Both the position numbers and the translations under genes were made by a program. The notes under the pieces were generated by a model that saw only the letters and a program-made list of their open reading frames with translations, did no database searches and was not told the origin of the DNA. Shown piece after piece: positions 49,302-60,200 of a DNA stretch of 64,000 nt. Source of the stretch: Phlebotomus papatasi (taxonomy: Eukaryota; Arthropoda; Insecta; Diptera; Psychodidae); assembly GCF_024763615.1 (NCBI RefSeq), contig NC_077224.1:20367078-20431077 (forward strand), written 5' to 3'. Position 1 is the stretch's first letter. The number at the start of each line of letters is the position of its first letter.

Positions 49302-49824
49302 AGAAAAAAATATTTTGTAAAATTGTTCGTAAATGTTTGTGAAACCCTATTGCAGATTTACGAAATGCTCGTGAATCGTATAACCCACAAACAAGTTCGT
49401 AAAATGTTGTACTTTTTCGCAAACATTGTTCGCAAAATGGTCATTTGACGAACATTTTTTGTACTTTTACAAACATTTGTTCGTAAATGTTCGTAAACAC
49501 ACAAAAAATGTTCGTAAAATTTTGTCATTTGTTCGTATTTGTTCGTAAATTTTTGTTTGTCTGGCAAAAATTTACGAACAAATCCGAACAAATGACAAAA
49601 TTTTACGAACATTTTTTGTGTGTTTACGTACATTTACGAACAAATGTTTGCAAAAGTACAAAAAAATGTTCGTCAAATGATCTTTTCACGAACAATGTTT
49701 GTGAAAAAAGTACAACATTTTACGAACTTGTTTGTGGGTTATACGATTCACGAGCATTTCGTAAGTCTGCCATAGGGTTTCACAAACATTTACAAACAAT
49801 TTTACAAAATATTTTTTTCTGTAT
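49302..49824. mobile_element. Long foldback element, GTTCGTAAATGTTTGTGAA family (copy 2)
   Basis: Ends tagaaaaaaatattttgtaa and ...aaaatatttttttctgta. Arms of about 250 bp pair throughout (tcgtaaaattttgtcatttg / caaatgacaaaattttacga). The palindrome creates mirrored frames of 91 and 121 residues (MxVNTQKMFVKFCHLF on both strands), an artefact of the inverted repeat. Confidence 0.85.
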
Positions 49825-49829
49825 AGTAT

Positions 49830-51400
49830 ATTCTTCAAACAAAAATAAATAAATAAAAAAAAACACATTTCTTGTTGTAAATGGTCCACGCTTTAAGTAT
49901 GTGCGAAACCACAAAGCCTCCCCTTACATTATCTTAATGTTATTTTCAAAGTTTCATAAAACTTTTTCAAATAAATTTTGCAGTACAATTCTCTACAAAT
50001 AAATCTAGGACAAAATGTTGAGAAATTTTTATTATTTTGAACTTTCTATTTAAATGCTTTAGTTATGATTGCGGAATTAACCTTTTTAAATGAAAGAATA
50101 ATTGCTGATAATAACTTTTAATAGAACTGTTGAGCCTTCAGGATGTCAAAAATAAATATTAGTCATAAAGTCCTTTTTTTTATTTTTAATATTTTTTTCT
50201 GTTCATTCCAACCCAGGAGATAGATTACCTTTGAATTTTTCATGAGTTTTTCGTATAATTCTACTACTACAATCATCTAATGATCCCTTTTAAATTCAGG
50301 ATAGCTTTTTAAAATTCAGGACAGTCAGAATATCCGAAAAGTTGTAAGAAATGATACAGATATTACAAATGTATGAGACTTTTTTGTGTAAAAACAACCT
50401 TTACAAGGCAGGACAACTTATGCAAGTTTAATGTGATGTTATCAGACATTGTTTCCTTGGAAGTGGGTTAAAATTTTTTCATAAAATAAAATCTCAATAA
50501 TTTTCTGTGTAAAACTATCCCAACTTCCTGTAACATCAGAAATGTTGATAGTTCTTTAAGGATGGGAAATGGTAGTTAGATTCCCGTGTGATAGGATGCA
50601 AATTGATGGAACCTGAGGCTTTGGGGAATGGAACAACCCAAGAATATCCTATCTACATGACTATGGGTGCGGAATAAATCGCACCAATCACAAAATTTGC
50701 TCCAATAATATCAACCAAAATATTGCCCAAAACACCCTTTCCATCCAATCCATCTTCGTCACCCGCTGAAACAATTTTCCAATAATTTTCCAATTGCTCT
50801 TCTATCGCATTTTGATATTAATTAATATCCGGGCATCCAATCAATCTACTAATCTCTTTGTTCAAATAATATTGGAAAATACTGGTGGTCATGTCAAATA
50901 ATTACCACCTTTAATATGCTTTACACACATTTCTATATCCAGGTTAACATTTTAGCGATAACATATAAATGCCCTATTCTCCGCATAAATAATAACCTTT
51001 TGAGTATAGGAAAACCGCACCTAATCCACGTGGCATTTGAGGGTTGGGAATATATATAACCGTGACACTAAACCTCTATTTTGAGGGGATCTGTTTGATG
51101 ATGTTTCCCGCTGGCATCATTTGCCACCACCGGAAATTCAATCTTGGAGCGTGAATTAAAATCATCACCAAAATTGATTATTTTAGGGATACTGAGGGGA
51201 ACTGGCTGAGGGCAGCTTTTTTGGGATCTTTTGAAAATTCATGAAAATTTTAAAGGACTGTATCATTATTTAACAATACAGGAAAGAAACATAGTGAATT
51301 GGTAGCTTCATGTAAACTCTGATGGATTTCATTTAAAATTTTATAAGAGAACTGAATGTTCTGCATATCTTTCAACTCACTGGAGAATAGAATAGTTGAT
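49830..51400. other. Mostly unique intronic DNA
   Basis: A lone end of the GTGTGCGAAGCCT family is at about 49900-49926 (reverse strand). The rest shows no structure. Confidence 0.4.
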
Positions 51401-52164
51401 TAGGGTTGGTGGTCACATCAACCCTATTCACACTGATTTCTTACATTTTTTATAACCACCTTAAGGTTTTCCTGTATTTGTGCAAAAAACAGTTTTGGTC
51501 AGTAAATAAGCAGATTAATCGGGAAAATTTGAATTTTAGTTAGTCAAAAAAACTAAGAAATAATCATATAATCTATAAATTCATTTTTATACTGTTCCAT
51601 GCTGATCATATTTTCCTGACCGCAACCTATCAATTCTGAGATAAGTCCTTCAACGTTAAATCTTTAAATCGGCCTCTGTCTGAAGGTTTATTCATATTCT
51701 CCGATAAAAATCTTTAATTATAAATTGTCGAATTGTCGAAAAATTGTCGAAAAATTTACAACCCTGCTTTTTGTAAGTTTTTCTTTAATTCTAGCACTCA
51801 AGAATTAGCCTTTACCGATCCGATCTACTATACTCGACCGGAGAATACTTCTGGAATTAAAGAAAGACTTACCGTAGATGCGAGTAATCATGCTTTCCCC
51901 TTGCTCTTCGTAAGCTTTTCTTTGCTTCTAGCACTTTGGAATAATCTTCACTGATCCAATCTACCATACTCTATCGGTAGAGACCATCCTTGACTGCTTG
52001 AATTAAAGGAAAACTTACCGTAGATGCGGGTGACATTACACACTTACTTTTCCTAAGCTTTTCTTTAATTATAGAACTTAAGGTTGGTCTAACGATTCTC
52101 CTTAAGTATTAAAATTAAAAAAAAAAACTTAAGAAAAACAAGGGGCCTAGGTCACCACCAACCC
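51401..52164. mobile_element. TIR element with GGGTTGGTGGT ends and internal tandem repeats
   Basis: Left tagggttggtggtcac; right, as reverse complement, agggttggtggtgacctag. Inside, at 51765-52090, a unit of about 140 bp repeats 2.3 times (gtaagcttttctttgcttct near 51910; cttaccgtagatgcg near 51869 and 52014). Confidence 0.6.
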
Positions 52165-52214
52165 TCAGAGGGCAGTCACCCCGGATTTACGGTGTTTTAA
52201 TACTCAAAGAAGTA

Positions 52215-52430
52215 GGAGAAAGTACTCTCCCTTCGAACATTCATGCCTTCGAATAATTTGAATTTGTTTTAAGTTTCCTAAGAGACTAACACATAATTAT
52301 CACAAAATTATCAATAACTGATAATAAGCTAATAAATATTTAGTAGAAATGTGTAAGTCTCTTAAGAAAAATAAAAGAAAATTCACATTATTCGAAGGCA
52401 TGAACGTTCGAAGGGAGAGTATTTTCCCCT
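52215..52430. mobile_element. TA/GGG-type foldback with TTCGAAGG arms
   Basis: Left ggagaaagtactctcccttc then gaacattcatgcc; right ggcatgaacgttcgaaggga then gagtattttcccc. Inner arms gtttcctaagagact / agtctcttaagaaa also pair. Confidence 0.75.
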
Positions 52431-52750
52431 GCAATTAATTGAAAAGTATTTTGTTTTTTGATTTCCGCATTTTTCCTAAAATGTTTCCTACTTTGAAAAA
52501 ATCCATTACTTAAATTTAAAATGTAGAAGAGCCTTAAAGAAAATGCGGCAAAACAAATATTCATTATTCATGAGCTTTCAGAAAACTTGAAAATTTCCTA
52601 ATCTGCAAATTCTTGCATAAAATTTACCACTATTTTGCCTGACACACACCAAAGCAAGATATTGCTTTCGGGCTATTTTCCAGAAATTGATTTTGTGGAA
52701 ATTCTTACAAAGTATGGGACAATATTGACCTGGTTAATGAATAAAATATA

Positions 52751-52972
52751 GGGGAAAGTGGACTGCTTTTGAATGCGGCAGTCTATAAATACTTCAATTT
52801 TTCTCGTATTTTCCCAAAGTTAAAATTCCATTTTGTTAATCTGAGTTACTAGAACTAGAAAATAGTTAATAGTATTAACTATAGTTCACAAAATAAAATT
52901 TTTGCTTTGAGAAATAAGAGAAAAATTGAAACATTCAAAGACTGCCGCATTCAAAGGCAGGTCACTTTCCCC
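52751..52972. mobile_element. TA/GGG-type foldback with GAATGCGGCAGTCT arms
   Basis: TA on both sides. Left ggggaaagtggactgctttt then gaatgcggcagtct; right agactgccgcattcaaaggc then aggtcactttcccc. Confidence 0.85.
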
Positions 52973-53407
52973 TACATTGACACATTTTAAGAGGAAATTT
53001 ATTAATCTAGAAGTTTGCCAGACAATTGTTCTCTATCTTAATGAGAATATGCTTTTGAAATCATTTTTCAAAAACTATATTTGGCATGCAAATTTTCCTT
53101 GGTGGGTTACAAGAGAAAGAATAAGGTGAACTGGAGACGACGTAGAATGAGTAAACAGCACGGGCTATTTCCTATCCGTGTCGTAGCTCCCATGTGCTTT
53201 ATCTTATGGCTTCCGTTCCTTCCATACACCCAGTGAGAGCCACTTACTGAATTAGGAAATGATCGTTTAATACAACAAAAGACTATACGACCTGAGAAGA
53301 AGCGTTCCGTAATTTGACTTTAGAGGCTTGACACCATTAAGATGGCGATGGCCGCTCGGTTTGGGGAATTATTATAAAGACACATAATGGCAAGTTGCTA
53401 GAATTAT

Positions 53408-53687
53408 GGTGCTAATCCAATGAGAAATAAAAAGAGGAAGTCATTCTCTGAACATTTGCTAGTAGTAGTACATTAGTACATAACAGCTTTTTAGTACATA
53501 ACAGCTCTAATGTGCTCCAGCATAATCGACTTTTCCTTGTGTTGTGCGAAGACTGGGGACAACGATCATGACAGGAACCAACATGCAAAAAAGCCGATTA
53601 TGCAGAAGCCTATGAGAATAGTCATGTACTAAAAAAAATGTTCAGGAAAAATATTTCCCCTGTAATATTCAATGGAATAGCACGATT
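53408..53687. mobile_element. Foldback family A copy
   Basis: Left ggtgctaatccaat and gctctaatgtgctccagcat then aatcgactttt; right gccgattatgcagaagccta, gtcatgtactaaaaaaaatg and aatggaatagcacgatt. Directly followed by another copy. Confidence 0.8.
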
Positions 53688-53689
53688 AT

Positions 53690-53966
53690 GGAGTTATTAC
53701 AATGAAAAATGATCAGGGGAAATCTTTCTCCTCAATATTTTTTTAGTACATGGTTCTCTCATGTGTTCCTGAGTTTATTATGCGTTGCTTTACGTCACGA
53801 CTGTTCGCCCTAGTCCTCGTTGTGTTCCAAAATCACCAAACCGTCGTAATAGGATCTAATGAAAATGGAAAGCCAATTATGCAGCAGCACATTAGAACAG
53901 TCATGTACTAAAAAAAATATTCAGGAGAAAGATTTCCTCTTTCCATTAGTCAATGAATTACCATCA
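53690..53966. mobile_element. Foldback family A copy, in tandem with the previous one
   Basis: Left tatttttttagtacatggtt and cacgactgttcgccctagtc; right ccaattatgcagcagcacat and tagaacagtcatgtactaaa. Confidence 0.75.
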
Positions 53967-53969
53967 TTA

Positions 53970-55230
53970 TGCCTTTGTAATATCAAATGACTGCTAGGTA
54001 TCAAAGTGTTTTTATAAAGACTTAAATTCATAAAATTCTTTAGTACACATGAAATTTAAACATTGTAGAACAATGTGTTTGTCAGGTAAAACAAAAATAT
54101 TTCCATACAACATTTTGGCAAACTTTAATAAAGTTCCTAATTTCATTAAAATTTCCGTTAACAACGTGATATTGAGCTTGAAAGAAAGCTCAGTGAGTGA
54201 GCTTTACCTTAAAGGAACAAATTTTCTCTCAGTCAGGTATTTCTTGAACTTTCATCAGGAGTTTTGTTTGAGGCATCCAGAGCACCACATCCCCCATCAG
54301 CCCATCCCACAAAGTACCCTTATGAAATTGTAGGCACACACACATATTGTAATTGGCTTATATAATCCCCAAAATATACCCCACCCTATGTCCGGAGGAT
54401 TGAGTACCGCGCCAGATTGAAATGGGGATATCAAATGTCTTACGTAAGGTGCTGTTTTGTACTCAAGCTAAGGGTGATTGGGGGCTGGAAGTTGAAATGG
54501 AGCTTTTCTGTGAATTAAACTTGCGTGCCAGTGTATTTGTGTTTACACCCATGGCCATGGGGTGCCTAATCGCAAACTCAAACACAACCCCTCCTCGGTA
54601 TAAGCACAAATTCCAGGCCAAACTTTAAATCAAATTTCCTGTTTATTTATGCTCACGAGGTATAGTATGCTCATAGGCACTCGGTCCCCATTGACTTCCA
54701 ATATAGCCACATGTTTGCATTTTCTTTTCCTGCAAGCACCATCTCCATCCACCCACGAAAACCCGAGTACACCACCCTTTTTGGGGATTTGGACGGAAAT
54801 TCAAATCAATGATGGGAATGGTCAAGGGGACAAATTGTGATTTCCTTTGCAAATAATACGAGAATGTTAGGACATTGCTGAACGGTGAAAACTTCAAAGT
54901 TACCTCAATCAGAACAGAAAATAAATAGCCTCTCCTCCTCTGACATGGATAATGAAAGGCAAAGCAGGTTAAATACTATTTCGCATTAATTCCATATACT
55001 CCAATCAATTCCGATTGGAAAAAAAATCCACAAATTTCTACCGAAAAAATAAATCAATACAATCTGTAATCCTACATGCAAAGTTTAATTGCAAAACCTT
55101 CTGCAAAGGTATTTATTTTCCATTTCCGTAGACAAAAAAATATCAGAAATAGCGACTCCCTAAAATATTTGCTGTTTCAGTTTTAAACTAAAACCTCAAA
55201 GCAATTGCAAATCATTCTACAAGTTATCAG
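53970..55230. other. Unique intronic DNA
   Basis: Somewhat GC-richer near 54250-54830. Opposite-strand frames (84 and 63 residues) overlap and show no domain. Confidence 0.4.
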
Positions 55231-55239
55231 CAAAAGATA

Positions 55240-57075
55240 TTTGTTTGAACTAGTACAAGAGAATTATTTTTATGATATCAATTTTTGTACTAATATCTTT
55301 TGTACTAAGGTAACTAATCCGTTTAAGCTTGAAACCCTGCTAAGGTCAACCATTCACGAGACAGATAAAATGTCTAAAACAATGGAATTAAATATTTAAT
55401 TAAAAATAATATTTAAATTGGGAATTAGTACAAAAGTTTAAGTATTCACGAAAAGTACTAATTCTTAGATTTTTTTTTCTAACGTCTCATGAGAATAAAA
55501 AGTATTTTTTCTGTTTAATTTGAAACGTTTAAAATAAAAATAGTGAAGCAAATCCCTAAGAAATCATTTTTTAAGAATAGAGTACTAAGTTTTTAGAACT
55601 CGTGTGCTTTTTCTCTGTAATTCCTATCTTCTTTTGACCTCCTCACTAGAAAGTAATTTAAAGATGAGTTTGATTTAAAGTTTGATTGTAAGAATTCAAG
55701 CTGAATTGCTTAATCTATACAAGAACAAAAATAGGAGTACTAAACGCGCTTGAGTTTATTTTTAAATAATCCTTAAGACTTTTAAAAAATTGGAAATGGG
55801 TTTAATTGTACTATCTTAAGAGAATTTATGCCAAATTTTAGCCTCGAATGGTATATTGAATGAGAACAGCAAGTAAATGAACTTAAAAACCTCCTGATTT
55901 GTTTTAGAACCATTTAGAACTCTCTGTATTTTTCTTGATAGTTGATAAGTTAATTTTGCATTAATATTTCTAAGGAAATTATGAATTCGTTTGATATTAG
56001 TCATTAAGAAAGTTCGGATTACAGAATTTGAATGTTAATTTTAAATAAAACTTTTGAGGACCATAAATTAAAAAGTACCACTTATTTTAGTACTGTTCCG
56101 GGGAAACTCGGGCACCACCAAACACGGGGTATCACCAAACACTGCGATTTTTTAATCAGATATTCGACTTCTGAAGACAAGGCCTATAGGAATTTATAGG
56201 CACTATAGGGATGCTCGTCCATTGAAGAAATGGTCGAGATAGTCCAAGTAGTTTAGAAATAAAAATTAGTGTTTGGTGCTACCCCGTGTTTAGTGGTGCC
56301 CCAGTTTCTCCTAATGTTTTTTTTTAACGTGGAATACCTTTAAGAAAATATCAAATGCATTTGATATGAATTTGATATGATATTAATTAGATTTTAATTA
56401 GAATCCTCCATGAGGTTCTAAAGCAATTAAAAAGTGTTATTTTTTAGTACTCCTTGTTATTTTGTAGAAAATCCCAAACGTTTAAGCGGTCTTGCATAAT
56501 TACAAACCCTTTTAGTTTTAAGCAAATGCAACAGTTTGGGTAATGAAATTTAAGTAATATTTTTTTTTTATGTTCATACGAAGCAATTAATGAGTGCTAA
56601 TTTTTAGGACTTTTTGTACTTTCTTAAGAATTAAAGAAAGGTATTTTATCTTGAATAGTCTCAAGGAAATGAAAAACATATTTAACCCTAATTCATTTAC
56701 AAACCCTTGGGTTACAGAATTTAAGCCAACAGATATTTGAACCAGAATCTAAAGCAATTAAAATGTACTAATTTTTAGAACACATAATTTTTCCCAGGAG
56801 TTTTAAGTGTGTTTAATCTTGAAAATTAAGAAAAATGGTCCTGAAATTTAAATTGTAGCTTAATATAAATTCGGCAGGAAAATATTTAAAATTTAAAAGT
56901 TGTACTAATTTTTAGTAGTACTAAATGTTATTGTCATTTACAAGAAAGTTAAAAGAGAGCATTTAAAATTATTATCAAGACAGAGAACGTAAATTGTTAG
57001 CTCAAGTTTAATTCCTCGTAAAAAAATATTTAAAATTGAAAAGTAGTACTAATTCTTAGTACTACTAAATGTTGT
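55240..57075. repeat. Fourth TAGTACA array, highly diverged
   Basis: Motifs such as tttgtactaatatcttttgt then actaa (55283), gggaattagtacaaaag (55420), agtactaattcttagta (57044) and ttgtactaatttttagtagt then actaaatg (56906) recur about every 150-180 bp. A TA/GGG element is inserted at 56100. Confidence 0.5.
56100..56311. mobile_element. TA/GGG-type foldback, CACCACCAAACACGGGGTA family (copy 2)
   Basis: Left ggggaaactcgggcaccacc; right gtgccccagtttctc followed by CTA. Interior close to the copy at 28896 (gaagaaatggtcgagatagt). The left TA is mutated. Confidence 0.8.
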
Positions 57076-57079
57076 TGTC

Positions 57080-58640
57080 ATTTAAGCATTTTGCAATTCC
57101 TATCAACAGTTTTCTCAGACAATTTTTATAAGAATCTACCCCTCTCTCTTGTAAATGTAACAAGGTTCTTAAGATAAAATTCTTTTACATGTGAATCATG
57201 GACATATTGTTGTCTGATCTCAGCTTAGTTCTAATAAATTAAACACACGAGAGATGGATGAAAGAGACACGAGTAGTTCTATCCTCTCGTAAAATCTCAA
57301 AATCATTAATCATCTTCTTGTTACTGGGGAGTCAGAAAAGTAAATAAATTGCCCAGGGAGAACAATTCCCCAATTTTGTGTGGGACTCTGAAAGACTCTT
57401 CTTTTTTTTTTGTCTTCGTCCCCAACTTACCAGAATAAGCATATAATAATTGGAGGAAGTGAAATTGGCATAGAAAATGGAATTGTGAATGGGATTCGCG
57501 AACTGGTTTCTGGCCAAGAGATGTTTATGGGCTGGTTCATGGCTCCTGTGGTCTCTGGGGAAGTGCACCAGAATATACATTCCGTGGAGGAGATTCGGTA
57601 TGGATGTGGGTGGGATAATATCCCATTTAACCCATTTTCCCATGTAAAAGCCACTGGTGGACGCGGGTAAGAAGGAAAGACGATGGCCAATGCCTCTTTT
57701 ATGTCTCTCACTCGTGCATGCAAAACTCCTCTTTTCCTCGGTCAATTCACTAAAGCCATTGAGCAACTAAACAAATGGGTCACATAAGCCAAAAGATCCA
57801 TTCAACATAACCCCCCACTACCATTAAATTCAGAACCATATGATGTATGGTAATTAACTTTATACTCTCCTTTTTCCGGCCCAAGAATTTCCCACTGCTG
57901 GGAAAAGCATCTCTATCATGGAATTGAAGTATTTCAGACTTGAAAATTCCAATTCACCAAGCCAAAATAGAAAACAAATTCTAAGGCATATAACAAGAAT
58001 ATAGGAAAAAATCAGGAAGATGAAAATGCCACAATCCAAAGAATAGAGGCAAGAAATCTTGAAGAGATCTATTTAAATTATCCACCCACACAATGTTCCC
58101 AGAAGCCATTCTTTTTGCTTCTACCAGACAACAATTGGTTCAAAAGCACATTTAAAAGATGTCTTTTGCTAGAAAGGCAAAAAAAGAACATAGAATCTGA
58201 ATTTAGATTATTGAGTTTTTCTTTTACCCAAGGGGCGTTTAACTTTGACAATTTCATTTGAATAGTCACAAGAAAAGCTCCTGATTTTGCAGAACAAAGT
58301 TCCACTAAATGTGGGACAGGGGACACGAAAATTGTCAAAGAATGATTTATATCGTATAACAGAAAATAACTTCGAAGAACGATTTGCAAGAAATAGAATA
58401 ACATAGATAAAAAGCTTTCACTGCGACATTTGAAATAGTTTCATGAAATTTTCAAATAGTGCACCTCTATTTAGCAAGAAACTCATTCTAAGAACAAAAA
58501 TCGTTTAGATAAGAAACGTTTATGGAAACTGTGAAACAAAAGTGGAAATTCCGAAACATTTTCAAAGAAGAAATATTTTTGAAAACATTGAAACGTTTCT
58601 AGAAATTCTTAAACTGAAAGAGGACCGGTGAAAAACAATC
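57080..58640. other. Unique intronic DNA with a GC-richer block
   Basis: At 57332-57766 frames of 144, 98 and 86 residues are open on both strands. No domain, no splice context linking to Ig exons, and compositions differ from frame to frame, so no gene is called. Confidence 0.4.
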
Positions 58641-58644
58641 CTCT

Positions 58645-59462
58645 CGTTCAGTAATAACCTTCCCGATTTGAGAGTTGTCTCCGGTTGAGGATCGTCCTTT
58701 ACCGATTCGAAGGTATATTAGGGAGAACTTACCTAAAAATCCGTTGGAAGTTCGAACGTTTAAACCGACGAGTTACACAAAAATGAGCAAGTTCATGAAA
58801 AGGGCGTTTATTTCAATAAAAGTGCGATTGAAACGTTCTGCCATCCCGAAAATCCACAAAACTACACAAAAATTAACTTTTTGCAGCAACCGTTTACACA
58901 CTGTTGTTGACATTGTTGACGATTGAAATGTCAAGAATATCGAAATTAGAAATGACAGAACAATCAGCGCTATAGCGGAAAGTACGTGAACTTGCACTTT
59001 AAGCTTCCGGTAGACTTTCGAATAGGTTTGGCTTGGCTTTGGAGTGGCTTTGTCTCTTCAAAAGGTTATTACTGAACGGAGCCAAGAATGATTCTGCTTA
59101 ATAACCTTTCGAACAGATAAAACCACTCCAAAACTCAGCCGAACCTATTCGAAAATTGACTGAAAGTTTAAAGTAAACGTTCACATATTCGTCGCTTTAG
59201 CGTTGTCTATTTTTCCATTTCGAATTTTCGGTGTTCTTGACATTTCAATCACTAGCAACGTCAACAACAATGCGCAAATATTTGCTATAAAAAAATGATT
59301 ATTTTTATAGTTTTGTGGAAAATGTACTTTTCATATAACTCGTCGGTCGGTTCAAAATTTCATTCTAACGGATTTTTATATAAGTCCTCTCTGACATACC
59401 TTCGATTCGGTATAAACATTAACCGGAGGGAATCCTCAGATCGGGAAAGTTATTACTAAACG
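58645..59462. mobile_element. Large foldback element of about 820 bp
   Basis: Left cgttcagtaataaccttccc then gat; right, as reverse complement, cgtttagtaataactttccc then gat. Arms of about 370 bp pair far inward (aaaatccgttggaagtt / attctaacggattttt; tgaaatgtcaagaa / ttcttgacatttca). Near the centre (59060-59110) the end sequence recurs as aaaggttattactgaacg. Confidence 0.8.
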
Positions 59463-59498
59463 TAAGGAATAATTTTTGATTTTCTCACAATGAGTTAT

Positions 59499-60200
59499 GG
59501 TGCTATTCCAATGAAGAAATGAGCATGTTTTTTTTAGCACATTACTGTTCTCAAATACTAAAAAGACCATGACTGTTCCCACATGTTATTTCAATTAATG
59601 TCAGATGGCATTGTGATCGGGGGTGAAAGCTTGCTCGACGGGAAAATTCGAATTTGGATTTCGGTTGGGAAATCGACAAAATTAATTTAATGTTTTCACT
59701 TTCATAGTATTTTCTACATTTTTTTTATCATGTTTGACAAACATGATTGATTCTTCTCTCTACACAAAAAAATCATATTTTCCCCAGTCCTCGTCGTGTT
59801 TCAAAATCACGAAATAGTCATGACAGGAACCGATACAAAAGAAAAGTTCAACCGAAATCCGCATTCGAATATTCCTTCCGAGCAAGCTTCCACTCCGATC
59901 ATGATGCCATCTGACATTCAGTCAGCAGTGTGGAGTAACCTGTCATAGCAGCTTTGTGGCGTGATGCAGTTGGATGGCCGGGAGTTGGCAACTTTAGCCT
60001 CAACCGCGGGTTTTCGCAGCTTTTCCATGAGTTTTCCCGTGAATGCTCAGTGGTGAAAAGTCCGCGAGCAGCATTAATATTCTCTACTCATTATTTTCCT
60101 TAAAATGACGTATGGGAACAGACGTGGTCTTTTTTTAGTACTTGAGAATAGTAATTTTCTTTAAAAAAACGTGGTCACTTTTTACTGGAATAGCACCATT
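59499..60200. mobile_element. Foldback family A copy with complex centre
   Basis: Outer arms ggtgctattccaatgaagaa and tactggaatagcaccatt; next arms tactgttctcaaatactaaa and tttagtacttgagaatagta. The centre contains a second TIR unit (59598-59917). Confidence 0.65.
59598..59917. mobile_element. TIR unit ATGTCAGATGGCAT inside a family A copy
   Basis: Left atgtcagatggcattgtgat then cgg; right, as reverse complement, atgtcagatggcatcatgat then cgg. Inner arms caagctt/aagcttgctcg and ggatttcggttg pair. Its interior carries family A core (catgacaggaaccgatacaa). Confidence 0.7.

Noticed and set aside
49358..49852. Frames of 91 and 121 residues with the same MxVNTQKMFVKFCHLF start on opposite strands.
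   Set aside because: They are mirror images produced by the foldback palindrome, not genes.
57332..57766. Minus-strand 144-residue frame with 98- and 86-residue shadows.
   Set aside because: Mutually overlapping frames in a GC-richer block without domain or codon pattern; not joined to the Ig exons.
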